This document shows, in pieces, positions 16,981-25,616 of a stretch of DNA of 64,000 nucleotides. A model generated the notes under the pieces. The model was not told the DNA's origin. It made no database searches and was given only the letters and a program-made list of their open reading frames with translations. Origin of the DNA: Candidatus Babeliales bacterium (GTDB lineage Bacteria > Babelota > Babeliae > Babelales > Vermiphilaceae); NCBI GenBank assembly GCA_020049835.1, contig JAGVLK010000023.1, positions 34,807 through 98,806 on the forward strand, read 5' to 3'. The position numbers were made by a program, and so were the translations under genes. The stretch's first letter is position 1. Each line of letters starts with the position of its first letter.

Positions 16981-18981
16981 GAAAGCAGTTGATGATTCAG
17001 CCTTACCAAATTTTGCCGGTAAAAATAATGGCACACCGACAGCCTGCCATATCTGTGCAAGTGCAACCATACCTTCGTGCTCATCGTTAGGATCAAGTTT
17101 ATGCACTTCATCATTAAAAATCTGCTCAACAGTTTTGTCGTATCCTTGTATATGCGCAGGATCGTCACCACGATTAATAAAAATCTGCTCTATCGATTTG
17201 CTCGGCTTTGTTGTGCGCGTCATATCCGCACCGTAGCTATAAAGCAACGCAACTAAACGCTGATATCGTTCGTGGGCAGCTGGTAAAGCAAAAATAGATC
17301 GGTAATAAGTATGCAGTCCCATACGTATGAGCCTATGTATATAGCAATTTCTCTCTTCATCGCTGTTACCGTTGGGGCAGGCACCTGCTGATAATAATAA
17401 CTCTACTACAGAAAGCCAGTCCTGATCATTATTTACAAAAATCTGATCTATAATTTTTCTCAGCGGCCGCATGCGCCACGCAGCCTCGTAATCAGGATCC
17501 GCACCCCTATCTAATACTATTTTAAGGCGTTCAAGAAATACTGCCGGCTCTGTAGGCACTGATAACCTTGACGGTTGTTCAAATAAATGTGCATACAACA
17601 CACAATTAAGCCACTTTTGTCTTGCTTTAATTGCCATTTGCAGGCGAAGCGGTAAGGATGCTACATCCATAGTACGTCTAATTACTTGGTACATACAAAG
17701 CTCTTTCAGACTTGGTTTTTGTGTACAGAATCGCTCAAAAATACGTTTTTTTTCGCAACGCGACAGTTCGCGTCGTGAACCTTCCAACGAATCGGGTGTA
17801 TCGGGCATCAGGTCACAATTCCAAACATCTTCGAACCCTAGAGACGGTGCTGCAACCGGTAAAGATAAGCGCACACCTACAGATTTCCATAATAATACAA
17901 ACGCAACATTACTTTCGCTCATACCATTAATTGAACGACATTTTACTTCGCTATTAAAAATCTGCTCGAGAGTTTCACCAGATTCAGTTGTTCGAGTAAA
18001 ATCAGCATGATAATTATACAGAAGCGAAACTAATCGCTTGTATCGTTGATGTATAGGCGGTAATTCAACAGAAGAGCGACGATAATATTCAGGAGCACGC
18101 CGCATAAGTCTATGTATATAATACGCTCCACAAAGATCACGCTTACCATTGGGACATGCACCGACCTTTAATAATAGTTCTGCAACTGCAGAGCAATCCT
18201 GATCATCATCTGTATAAAAGAGCTTATCTATAATTCTTCCCAGTGGAGTATTGCGGTAATTTTCACAATCAGGATCTGCACCACGATCAAGTAACAATTT
18301 AAGACGCTCCAGAGTCGTAGATGATTTTTCAAATAAATGCGCAGTCAGTATACCGTTAAGCCATTTCTGCCTTCCTTTAATTTGCATTTGTATCTCTTGC
18401 GGCATTTCAGTTATATCCATCTTATGTTTATGCATGACACGCATGCACAGTTCTTTTAAACTTCCTATCTGCGTACAAAACCTATCAACTATACGTTCTC
18501 GTGCGTCATGCAGTAACTGCTGTGAACTTTTATCCATACTTACTTTAGGCAACTCCCCATGAGCATTGGAAATACAAGGGTCAGCTCCATGTGCAAGAAG
18601 CACCTCAATTACCTTTCGCCTTCCAAAATCTGCAGCATCATGCAATGCAGTTTTTTCAAATGGATAATTTGGTGCATTCAGATCAGCACCACATAAACTT
18701 AAATACTGTATGGCAGCTATATCCTCGCTCACTGTTGCACGATATACAAGAGTTTGACCATGCATATTAGGAATATTTAATAATTTTTTGTTACGTACCG
18801 TTTGTACGATTTTCTTGAGCCCTATAAGATTACTTGCATAATCACGAGAGAAACAGAATTCTTGTAACAGTTTAATATGCTTTTCTTTATCAGCTTTCTT
18901 TGCAGCTTTTGCCGAAGCAAACAAATTATTACTATAACCGCAATGTACAATAACAATAACGCTTAGTAATAAATGCTTCAT
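16960..18981 (-). CDS. Secreted ankyrin-type protein with internal tandem duplication
   Basis: A 673-residue protein with a signal peptide (about residues 1-23). Near residues 75-145 lie ankyrin-like repeats (T-A-L-H-D-A-A-D-F-G-R-R-K-V-I-E-V-L-L-A-H-G-A-D-P). A block of about 200 residues then occurs twice (about 165-350 and 415-615). Each copy holds R-F-C-T-Q-x-x-S-L-K-E-L-C, R-Q-K-W-L-N, L-D-R-G-A-D-P, L-L-x-x-G-A-C-P-N-G and Y-x-R-L-V-x-L-L-Y. The segments M-P-Q-E-I-Q-M-Q-I and L-P-L-R-L-Q-M-A-I have an F-box-like look (speculative). It ends K-R-Q-R-T-Q, like the next gene. Probably a host-interaction protein. Confidence 0.75.
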   Translation of the reverse strand: MKHLLLSVIVIVHCGYSNNLFASAKAAKKADKEKHIKLLQEFCFSRDYASNLIGLKKIVQTVRNKKLLNIPNMHGQTLVYRATVSEDIAAIQYLSLCGADLNAPNYPFEKTALHDAADFGRRKVIEVLLAHGADPCISNAHGELPKVSMDKSSQQLLHDARERIVDRFCTQIGSLKELCMRVMHKHKMDITEMPQEIQMQIKGRQKWLNGILTAHLFEKSSTTLERLKLLLDRGADPDCENYRNTPLGRIIDKLFYTDDDQDCSAVAELLLKVGACPNGKRDLCGAYYIHRLMRRAPEYYRRSSVELPPIHQRYKRLVSLLYNYHADFTRTTESGETLEQIFNSEVKCRSINGMSESNVAFVLLWKSVGVRLSLPVAAPSLGFEDVWNCDLMPDTPDSLEGSRRELSRCEKKRIFERFCTQKPSLKELCMYQVIRRTMDVASLPLRLQMAIKARQKWLNCVLYAHLFEQPSRLSVPTEPAVFLERLKIVLDRGADPDYEAAWRMRPLRKIIDQIFVNNDQDWLSVVELLLSAGACPNGNSDEERNCYIHRLIRMGLHTYYRSIFALPAAHERYQRLVALLYSYGADMTRTTKPSKSIEQIFINRGDDPAHIQGYDKTVEQIFNDEVHKLDPNDEHEGMVALAQIWQAVGVPLFLPAKFGKAESSTAFKRQRTQ

Positions 18982-18999
18982 AAAGCTCCTTTGCTACAT

Positions 19000-19020
19000 T
19001 TATTGTGTACGTTGCCGTTT
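19000..19020 (-). repeat. 21-base exact repeat at a gene 3' end (copy 2)
   Basis: Identical to 16960-16980; encodes the same C-terminal K-R-Q-R-T-Q in an otherwise different protein. Confidence 0.8.
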
Positions 19021-19821
19021 GGACGCCATTGAGAATTTTGCGCCTTTGAAGAAGTTTTTAATTGATTGTTCATTAATTTGTAGAGGTATATGTACATCAG
19101 CAAGATCTTCTGGTCGATAGGGAGAACCGACAAACAATTTTCGCGCATACTCAGTATAGCGAATCCACTCATCCCAGTCGCCATCGTTAATCCCTTCTTT
19201 CTTCTCGCCCGGCTTACAATAATATGTCTGTACCCCTTTTCTTGATGCGACAATGAAAGCCAACGAAAGTTTATTATCATGAATAGCACTCACTATATCA
19301 ATATCCGTTTGACGCATGACTGCAGTTATGCTGTGCGCTAAAATATCCATATTAAACGGATGGCGAGTCAAACTCTTTTTTTTAACTTTGCCCCGTTGTA
19401 TAGCAAAATGTATATGAGAGAGCTCTGAAATCCAATAGGTCCGCATCCAATGAAGAAAACTCATCATAATGCTTGCTTGATCGGAGTACTCTCCTGAAAC
19501 CAAGCAGGCAAATAGTTGTTTTTTGCCAATTGATGTAAAGTTCAATTGGCAAGGTCGTTCATCTGCATGGGGAATAATCTGAATCCACTGCTTTACCACA
19601 GTTTTCACGAGGGGGCAAGATTCTTTAGATTTTGCGAATAGCCAGTATTCTCGCGATTTCTTTGATACTTTCTTGCATTTGCTTTGCTTAGACTTTGCCA
19701 ATGATTTGGGCAAGCGCGTCCAACCTTGAATGGAATTTGTGGAACAGGAAGCAGTTGATGCCTGGGCTGCACCAAAACAACTGGCATATGCACAAACCAT
19801 TAATAGCAAAATATATATCAT
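19000..19821 (-). CDS. Secreted protein, murD-linked family, member 4 (diverged)
   Basis: A 273-residue, more distant paralogue. The signal peptide ends C-F-G-A-A. The mature N-terminus is Lys/Ser-rich. Family blocks are F-T-S-I-G-K-K-Q-L-F-A-C-L and S-R-K-G-V-Q-T-Y-Y-C. The C-terminal K-R-Q-R-T-Q is encoded by a 21-base sequence identical to the end of the upstream ankyrin-type gene, which points to gene conversion or a shared duplication endpoint. It precedes the ankyrin gene on the same strand and may be co-transcribed with it. Function unknown. Confidence 0.7.
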   Translation of the reverse strand: MIYILLLMVCAYASCFGAAQASTASCSTNSIQGWTRLPKSLAKSKQSKCKKVSKKSREYWLFAKSKESCPLVKTVVKQWIQIIPHADERPCQLNFTSIGKKQLFACLVSGEYSDQASIMMSFLHWMRTYWISELSHIHFAIQRGKVKKKSLTRHPFNMDILAHSITAVMRQTDIDIVSAIHDNKLSLAFIVASRKGVQTYYCKPGEKKEGINDGDWDEWIRYTEYARKLFVGSPYRPEDLADVHIPLQINEQSIKNFFKGAKFSMASKRQRTQ

Positions 19822-19958
19822 CTTAATAAGACTCCCATCTATTTCTGTTTACGTGCGTATAGTTTCATGTTGTTTGTCTTTTACAAGTGATGTTAAACGA
19901 GTAACATAAACGGATGCAAGTATATCTGAAAGCCCCAAAAAAATCTATTATTTACAAA

Positions 19959-19981
19959 ACATAACAATTGCGTTATGCGAC
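19959..19981 (+). repeat. Short dispersed repeat with GTTATGCGAC core (copy E)
   Basis: ACATAACAATTGCGTTATGC then GAC, in the gap before ftsW. With copy B after murD it brackets the whole island. Confidence 0.5.
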
Positions 19982-20082
19982 ATACACGCAGTAAAATATG
20001 AAATAAAAAACAAATGTCTTGCTAACCACAAACCTAATCACAGAAATTAAGAGAGGAAGCTTCAGCTACGCGAAGGAAAAAG

Positions 20083-21219
20083 ATGTACTACCCCTATCAA
20101 AGCAGACGCAATCGCAGCCTATATATATATATTATAAGCGCCGCTCTGCTCTGTATTATCGGCATTATTTGCATTTATTCGGCAAGCTCCGTGTTTGCCC
20201 TTAAACGCTTTGGCTCAACACATTATTATCTGTATAAACAGATGATCGGCATCACCATCGGCTGCATCGCCCTGCTATGCACCAGTTGGGTTCCATTAGC
20301 ATTACTACAACGATTAAGCTTTTTCTTTTTTTTGTGTGCACTTATACTCACTGCATGCACTCTGCTGACCAATAATGCCGTTGCGATCCATGGCTCGAGC
20401 AGATGGCTTAAATTAGGACCGTTGGCCATGCAACCGAGTGAGCTGCTTAAATATGCAACCATTGTGTATCTTGCTGATTTTTTTGCACGCAAAGATATGC
20501 GTTCACGCGTGCAGTTAAAAAACTATGGCGGATTTGCAACCATTATGGCACTGGTGAGCCTGGTGTTACTTGCACAACCGGATTTTGGTATGACTGTCAT
20601 CATCTGCACAACAGCGCTCGCAATGGCCTATGTTGCTGGCATAGCAGGACAACATCTGCTCTATGGCATGCTGGCGTGCATGCCGCTTTGTTTGCTCCTT
20701 GTTTTGTGCAAACCTTATCGCTTGCAACGTGTGCTGACCTATTTGAACCCCTGGAGCGATCGGCATGGTGCCGGATTTCAGATTATTCAATCGCTCATTG
20801 CAATTGGCTCGGGTAATGTGTCAGGTGTCGGCATCGGGCAATCAAAGCAGAAATTTTTCTATCTGCCCATGCAACATACCGATTTTATATTTTCTATCAT
20901 GGCGGAAGAAACCGGCTTTATCGGCGGCAGCTGCGTTATTATTCTCTATATGCTGTTTGTATACAGCGGCCTAAAACTTGCCACACAACAGCATTCACTC
21001 TTTGGCCGCTATGTAATAGTCGGTTTTACACTCACCATTTCCTTGCAAGCATGTATGAACTTAGCCGTAACCATGGGGCTGCTGCCCACCAAAGGGATTG
21101 GGCTGCCGTTTATCAGTTATGGTAACAGCTCATTAGTTGCAACATTAGCAATGCTCGGATTGGTCATTAATTGCGTGCGCAATGATCAACCGGCAACAAA
21201 AGCATATGCATTTCGCTAG
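20083..21219 (+). CDS. ftsW: FtsW-type lipid II polymerase (SEDS protein)
   Basis: A 378-residue polytopic membrane protein of the SEDS family, the peptidoglycan glycosyltransferases of division (FtsW) or elongation (RodA). Family motifs seen: G-S-S-R-W-L-K-L-G-P-L-A-M-Q-P-S-E, G-I-G-Q-S-K-Q-K-F-F-Y-L-P-M-Q-H-T-D-F-I-F-S and G-L-L-P-T-K-G-I-G-L-P-F-I-S-Y-G-N-S-S-L. The last and the usual murD-ftsW order favour FtsW over RodA. About ten hydrophobic segments. AAGGA precedes the ATG. Synteny with murD is broken by the secreted-protein island. Confidence 0.92.
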   Translation: MYYPYQSRRNRSLYIYIISAALLCIIGIICIYSASSVFALKRFGSTHYYLYKQMIGITIGCIALLCTSWVPLALLQRLSFFFFLCALILTACTLLTNNAVAIHGSSRWLKLGPLAMQPSELLKYATIVYLADFFARKDMRSRVQLKNYGGFATIMALVSLVLLAQPDFGMTVIICTTALAMAYVAGIAGQHLLYGMLACMPLCLLLVLCKPYRLQRVLTYLNPWSDRHGAGFQIIQSLIAIGSGNVSGVGIGQSKQKFFYLPMQHTDFIFSIMAEETGFIGGSCVIILYMLFVYSGLKLATQQHSLFGRYVIVGFTLTISLQACMNLAVTMGLLPTKGIGLPFISYGNSSLVATLAMLGLVINCVRNDQPATKAYAFR

Positions 21220-21237
21220 TGGGCGTAAAAATGCGCA

Positions 21238-22563
21238 TTAATCTTTTTTGCTTCGTTTGCTATATTTATCGCGCGCTTTCACGACAATTGCTTTCAGACT
21301 ACTTTTTTTACGCGTAAATTCGCCAGATAGCCGCGCTGTTGATGTTACTTTTTTACGCATATGCGCAGATGATGATGTACCACCAAACGATGACTGCTTT
21401 ATATACTTAGGTGGTACTGATTTTGCTGTCTGCGTCTTTTTAATATCCCAAGCCTGACAAAAAAGCGCATAATCTTCCGCGTGCGCATTGAAGTATAACC
21501 AGTTTTGATAGTGATTTGCCAATGCGCAAGCCGAAATACCTTCTTTTCCGCATGCGTGTATATCACCCCCAAAACGACGAAATAACAGCACCAATTGTGC
21601 CGGTATTGTAATATTATACCTGCCAAAACAATCTTGTGCCAATAAACTCAAATAGGTACTATCGTTACCTGCCCCATGCTCAAGCAACAACTGGGCCAAG
21701 GGAACAGAATATTCATGATAATTATCTTGAAATAACAACTGATCCAGCAACTTACGGCTGTCATGTGGCTCACCGGTACTATCAGCATGCGCACCATGTT
21801 GTAATAGCCAACGCATACATGCAATATGTTGAGAAATTTTAGCGTTATTAGGTATATCATCGCATGGAAGCAAATTCATAAAATGTATGCGCAGCTGCGC
21901 ATTAAGATAACCTTTAAATTGTGCAATCTGTTGCAATTCATCTGCAGGTAAATGGCATAAGCCCGGATGCTGCATTACATCTATAACGGTTCGTATATCC
22001 CTCCGCTGAGTTACCAGTATATCTGCTCTTTGTTGTTCTTTCATGCTCAGCCCTTGTGCCATTTTTGCTTGCACATCTTTGAACATCAGCTGATAAACAT
22101 GTCGGCGTGCATCTAAATAATTACCCTCACAGACCCCAGTTTTAACATTATCTATGGCAAAATTGCCACTCTTATTTACGCGGCAGATATCCGCCCCTTT
22201 TTGTGCAAACCATTGTATTAGTTGGCACAACCGTTCTTCAGGTAACGCACTTTTAGTAACACGATGCAACAACGTATTAGCCTGCTCGTCTACAATGGAA
22301 TTAATAAGCGCAGGATCAACTCTCATGGCAGATTCCACGAACGCTTTTAATGATGCAGTACCTGCTTTTTGCTGCTTTTCATCACACCATTTAAATGGTA
22401 ACTGCAATGTATCTACTTGCTCAATAAAAGCTTGTTGTAACAATGGATATTCACCTGCAACTAAAGGTTGTGTAGCTGCAAACAGCGGAACTGGTGCAGA
22501 TGTCTGTGCTGCATGTAATGCATAATATGTCCCACACAAAAGAAATAACCATCTGATACACAT
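21238..22563 (-). CDS. Secreted ankyrin-type protein with basic tail, copy 1
   Basis: A 441-residue protein with an N-terminal signal peptide (MCIRWLFLLCGTYYALHA-A). It carries scattered ankyrin-like units (A-N-T-L-L-H-R-V-T-K near 95, M-R-W-L-L-Q-H-G-A-H near 250, L-A-Q-L-L-L-E-H-G-A near 290). The C-terminal ~50 residues are Ser/Lys-rich and basic (T-R-K-K-S-S-L-K-A and K-R-S-K-K-D at the end). It is a clear tandem paralogue of the gene at 22663-23970. A secreted ankyrin-type protein with a nuclear-signal-like tail suggests a host target, but that is inference. Confidence 0.75.
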   Translation of the reverse strand: MCIRWLFLLCGTYYALHAAQTSAPVPLFAATQPLVAGEYPLLQQAFIEQVDTLQLPFKWCDEKQQKAGTASLKAFVESAMRVDPALINSIVDEQANTLLHRVTKSALPEERLCQLIQWFAQKGADICRVNKSGNFAIDNVKTGVCEGNYLDARRHVYQLMFKDVQAKMAQGLSMKEQQRADILVTQRRDIRTVIDVMQHPGLCHLPADELQQIAQFKGYLNAQLRIHFMNLLPCDDIPNNAKISQHIACMRWLLQHGAHADSTGEPHDSRKLLDQLLFQDNYHEYSVPLAQLLLEHGAGNDSTYLSLLAQDCFGRYNITIPAQLVLLFRRFGGDIHACGKEGISACALANHYQNWLYFNAHAEDYALFCQAWDIKKTQTAKSVPPKYIKQSSFGGTSSSAHMRKKVTSTARLSGEFTRKKSSLKAIVVKARDKYSKRSKKD

Positions 22564-22662
22564 GAATAGATCCCTTTACTATAAAGGTATCATATGTGCA
22601 ACACCTCTGCATATGTTTGACCTTAAATTAAGTTTGTAGGCACAGAGACTAGCCAATGTGCA

Positions 22663-23970
22663 TTAATTTTTTTTGCTGCGCTTAGTAAATGTCAATGCCT
22701 TAGCAACAAACGCTTTCAAACTCTTTTTTTTGCGCGTAAGTTGAGCTGAAGCCTCAGTGGATGATGATACTTCTGCAGACGATGCCGTTGTTGCATCCTG
22801 CTCATGCTCTTCATAGGGATTTTTAAAATCCCATGCGCGGCAAAAAAGCCCAAACACATCTTTCGGCACACGACCATACAACCAACTATAACTGTCGCGT
22901 GCATAATCATGCGCTGAAGGATTGTAACGCGCGTAATGATCTCTATGATCTTTGCATCGTTTATGCATATCGGCACCAAAAGTACGTAATAATATCGCCA
23001 ATTGTGCCGGCACTATAGGGCTGCTCATATCATAAGGATCTATTTCTCTAAAACCATGACGCGCTAGAGAACCCAATCGTGTAAGATATCTATTATCACC
23101 TTCAACTTTAGCACCATGCTCAAGTAATAACTGCGCCAATGGCACACAATGCTCATGATAATTATGCGGAAACAATAGCTGCATAAGGAGATTGCGACTA
23201 TCATGCGGTTCTCCAGTACTTTCAGGATCTGCACCATGTTGCAAGAGCCAGCGCATGCGTATTACATGCTTAGCAAAGCTCTTATTATCGTAATACGGAA
23301 GCATATTTATAAAAAGTATACGCAGCTGCGCGTTAAGATAACCTTTAAACTGTGCAAGCGCGAGCAGTTCTTTTGCAGGCAAATGGCATAACCCCGGATG
23401 TCGCAAAACGTCTTTAAATGACCTTACCTCATTTCGTTGTGTTACCAGAATATCTGCTCGACGCTGCTCTTGCTCGCTCAACCCTCGTGCCATTTTTATT
23501 TGCAGATTCTTTTGCATGAGCAGATATATTGCCCGACGGTCAGGGGAAACACATTCTTGGCACATACCGTTAAACACGTTATCTATGGCCAATTCCCCAT
23601 TATAGTTTACTGTGCATATATCAGCATCTTTGTGTTCAAACCATTTTATAAGATGGTACAAATACTCTCTGTTAAAGTCACTTTTAGTAATGCGATGCAA
23701 TAATGTATTACCTTCAGCATCAATGGGCGTATTAATAAGCGCAGGATCCACTGCTACAACAGATTCCACTAATGCTTCAAGCGATGCAGCATACTGCTTG
23801 ACTCGCTCTTGCCAGTCTGCTGAATATGCTTTTGGGAACACTCCTAATGCATGTACTTTCTCAATAAATTGTTGCCGCGGCAGCTCTTCCAGTGGAGTAG
23901 TTGCATATACGGGGATGCTTAAACTGTTTAAAATTAGTACCAGCAGAATACGCAGCCGCAAAATTATCAT
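22663..23970 (-). CDS. Secreted ankyrin-type protein with basic tail, copy 2
   Basis: A 435-residue tandem paralogue of the previous gene. The shared core runs from L-P-x-x-x-F-I-E-x-V through V-D-P-A-L-I-N, H-P-G-L-C-H-L-P-A, Q-F-K-G-Y-L-N-A-Q-L-R and G-E-P-H-D-S-R to L-L-L-E-H-G-A. The basic end is conserved too (L-T-R-K-K-K-S-L-K-A and K-R-S-K-K-N). The signal peptide ends V-Y-A-T. The middle is more diverged, with an extra Tyr/His-rich segment near residues 345-370. Function unknown; the pair probably arose by recent duplication. Confidence 0.75.
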   Translation of the reverse strand: MIILRLRILLVLILNSLSIPVYATTPLEELPRQQFIEKVHALGVFPKAYSADWQERVKQYAASLEALVESVVAVDPALINTPIDAEGNTLLHRITKSDFNREYLYHLIKWFEHKDADICTVNYNGELAIDNVFNGMCQECVSPDRRAIYLLMQKNLQIKMARGLSEQEQRRADILVTQRNEVRSFKDVLRHPGLCHLPAKELLALAQFKGYLNAQLRILFINMLPYYDNKSFAKHVIRMRWLLQHGADPESTGEPHDSRNLLMQLLFPHNYHEHCVPLAQLLLEHGAKVEGDNRYLTRLGSLARHGFREIDPYDMSSPIVPAQLAILLRTFGADMHKRCKDHRDHYARYNPSAHDYARDSYSWLYGRVPKDVFGLFCRAWDFKNPYEEHEQDATTASSAEVSSSTEASAQLTRKKKSLKAFVAKALTFTKRSKKN

Positions 23971-24102
23971 GAAAGAGTCCTTATAAAGATGTTTTTTTCT
24001 GGTATCTATGATAGCAGATATGCTTTGGGGATCATAGAAATTTTTTACTTTTTTGCCGCCTCATGTTACGTTTTTGCAGAAACTAATGCATAAGGAAAAC
24101 AG

Positions 24103-24870
24103 ATGATTGAACAAACTAATAAAAACAGCTTGCAACCAAACACACCGACACTCACCGAATCAATATCGATCGATCCATTAGGCGATGGCATAAGCAGCGT
24201 CACCTTAGTACGCGCATCAGGATCTGATGTAGATGTGGTGAATGCAGCGCGCGTTTCGTACGGTAAATATGTAACGGAAATTACAGAAAAAGATGCAAAA
24301 CTGATTCATTATTTAATGCGGCACAATCATACCAGCCCATTTGAGCATAATCAGTTATCGTTTCGCATCAAATGTCCATTGTATGTCGCACGCCAATGGA
24401 TGCGCCACCGCATGAATTCATACAATGAAATTAGTTACCGCTATGTACAGGCAAAGGATGAGTTTTACCAACCACGCGTTTGGCGCGCACCCGATGAAGT
24501 GAACAAACAAAGTTCGGGCGGCAGCATCGACAACCCTGACATCAATGCAACCTATGCACAAGCATTGGAACATGCAATGAAAGCATATAACGCATTGCTC
24601 GCTGCAGGCGTTTGCCGTGAACAGGCACGTGGTGTGTTGCCAATGTGCACCTACACGGAGTTTATTTTTACCTGCAACTTGCACTCATTGTTTCATTTTC
24701 TTAAACTACGTCTGGGCCAAGGCGCACAGCATGAAATTCAAATGTACGCACAGGCATTGTTACGCCTTGCAGCACCACACTTTCCAGTGTCATTAGGCGC
24801 ATGGAAAGAGCTGCATATGCCGGGTTTTGATCTGAGTTTATATGGATTAGAGAAGTTACTGGGTGATTAA
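24103..24870 (+). CDS. thyX: Flavin-dependent thymidylate synthase
   Basis: A 255-residue ThyX, which makes dTMP from dUMP with FAD, NADPH and methylene-tetrahydrofolate. The signature R-H-R-M-N-S-Y-N-E-I-S-Y-R-Y begins at residue 101, matching the RHRxxSxxxxSxR motif. H-N-H-T-S-P-F-E-H lies upstream, as usual. AAGGA precedes the ATG and a strong terminator follows, so it is a single-gene unit. ThyX in place of ThyA is common in small genomes. Confidence 0.97.
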   Translation: MIEQTNKNSLQPNTPTLTESISIDPLGDGISSVTLVRASGSDVDVVNAARVSYGKYVTEITEKDAKLIHYLMRHNHTSPFEHNQLSFRIKCPLYVARQWMRHRMNSYNEISYRYVQAKDEFYQPRVWRAPDEVNKQSSGGSIDNPDINATYAQALEHAMKAYNALLAAGVCREQARGVLPMCTYTEFIFTCNLHSLFHFLKLRLGQGAQHEIQMYAQALLRLAAPHFPVSLGAWKELHMPGFDLSLYGLEKLLGD

Positions 24871-24887
24871 GTAGTACATTGGACATA

Positions 24888-24920
24888 AAAAAAGGCACGA
24901 TGCTAAGTCGTGCCTTTTTG
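24888..24920 (+). terminator. Rho-independent terminator of thyX
   Basis: AAAGGCACGA (24891-24900), loop TGCTAAG, TCGTGCCTTT (24908-24917), then a T-run. Confidence 0.9.
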
Positions 24921-24941
24921 TATATTTGATAGATCTAAATG

Positions 24942-25193
24942 TTACGCCGTCTCCGACAGGCGTTCTTGAAAGAAATTATATAAAGCTTGCCCATATTGCT
25001 GACGGTTTTTGTGCCATAAAATATTAGCATGCGGACCATGCTCAAATGTATGTCCTTCACATGATGCACATGAAAGGATGGGCGAGCTCACGCCTTGAAC
25101 CTGATGTTCAGGTTGGCACTGCTGAGTATCATGATAATACAACCGGCACCACAATAATTTGGCCCCAAGGATATGCACATCATTATATCGCAA
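24942..25193 (-). pseudogene. Possible remnant of an alpha/beta hydrolase C-terminus
   Basis: An 83-codon frame whose end, G-H-T-F-E-H-G-P-H-A-N-I-L-W-H-K-N followed by Y-G-Q-A-L-Y-N-F-F, looks like the catalytic-His region and last helix of alpha/beta hydrolases. The rest of such a gene is absent, and the first ~45 residues do not look like this fold. It is probably a decayed fragment, possibly a small real gene. A 71-codon plus-strand frame overlaps it. Confidence is low for both. Confidence 0.3.
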
Positions 25194-25279
25194 AGTTCAA
25201 CGTAAAGCCTTCACGCGAATTTTATAGATTCGTTATGACGCATCCATATGGGCGCGAATAATGCATTTCATAAATGCAT

Positions 25280-25522
25280 CTAATTAGTTAGCTTTTTAAG
25301 AACAGGTGAATATTGTTTTATAAGTTTCTGAGTTAATTTACTACTCTCTTCTTGCAATTTCTCTCGATGTTGAGCGTTATCTTTTTTTGCCTTTAAAATT
25401 ACCTCATCACCTTTTATAATAATATACAAATCATTTTGTTTATTAACACCGAGAATATCGGCAATTTCAGGTGTGATTTCTAAAGTAAAACCCTCTTTTT
25501 TTTTCTTTATCGTTTTAGTCAT
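25280..25522 (-). CDS. AbrB/MazE-type DNA-binding protein, no partner toxin
   Basis: An 80-residue protein. Residues about 8-45 (K-E-G-F-T-L-E-I-T-P-E-I-A-D-I-L-G-V, then D-E-V-I-L-K-A) fit the swapped-hairpin SpoVT/AbrB domain of MazE-like antitoxins and transition regulators. The Lys/Gln-rich helical tail (50-80) would be where an antitoxin binds its toxin. No toxin gene is adjacent. It lies downstream of pepA but is separated from it by a terminator, so it probably has its own promoter. Confidence 0.65.
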   Translation of the reverse strand: MTKTIKKKKEGFTLEITPEIADILGVNKQNDLYIIIKGDEVILKAKKDNAQHREKLQEESSKLTQKLIKQYSPVLKKLTN

Positions 25523-25574
25523 ATCGTTAACCTAAATAAAGTTTCTTCACCGTATTTCATGAACATATTCCGAT

Positions 25575-25610
25575 CAAAAGAACAGAGGAAGATTGCTCTT
25601 CCTCTGTTCT
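25575..25610 (-). terminator. Rho-independent terminator of pepA
   Basis: A perfect 14-bp stem, AGAACAGAGGAAGA (25579-25592) with its complement (25597-25610) and a 4-base loop. On the minus strand it is followed by TTTT, directly after the pepA stop. Confidence 0.85.
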
Positions 25611-25616
25611 ATAATT

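Noticed and set aside
16947..17171. 75-codon upstream extension of secreted-family member 3
   Set aside because: It lies inside the ankyrin-type gene's 3' end; the internal ATG has GGAG and a proper signal peptide.
25046..25261. 71-codon plus-strand frame between thyX and the AbrB-type gene
   Set aside because: No ribosome site and no family; it overlaps the hydrolase-like remnant on the other strand. Neither is secure.
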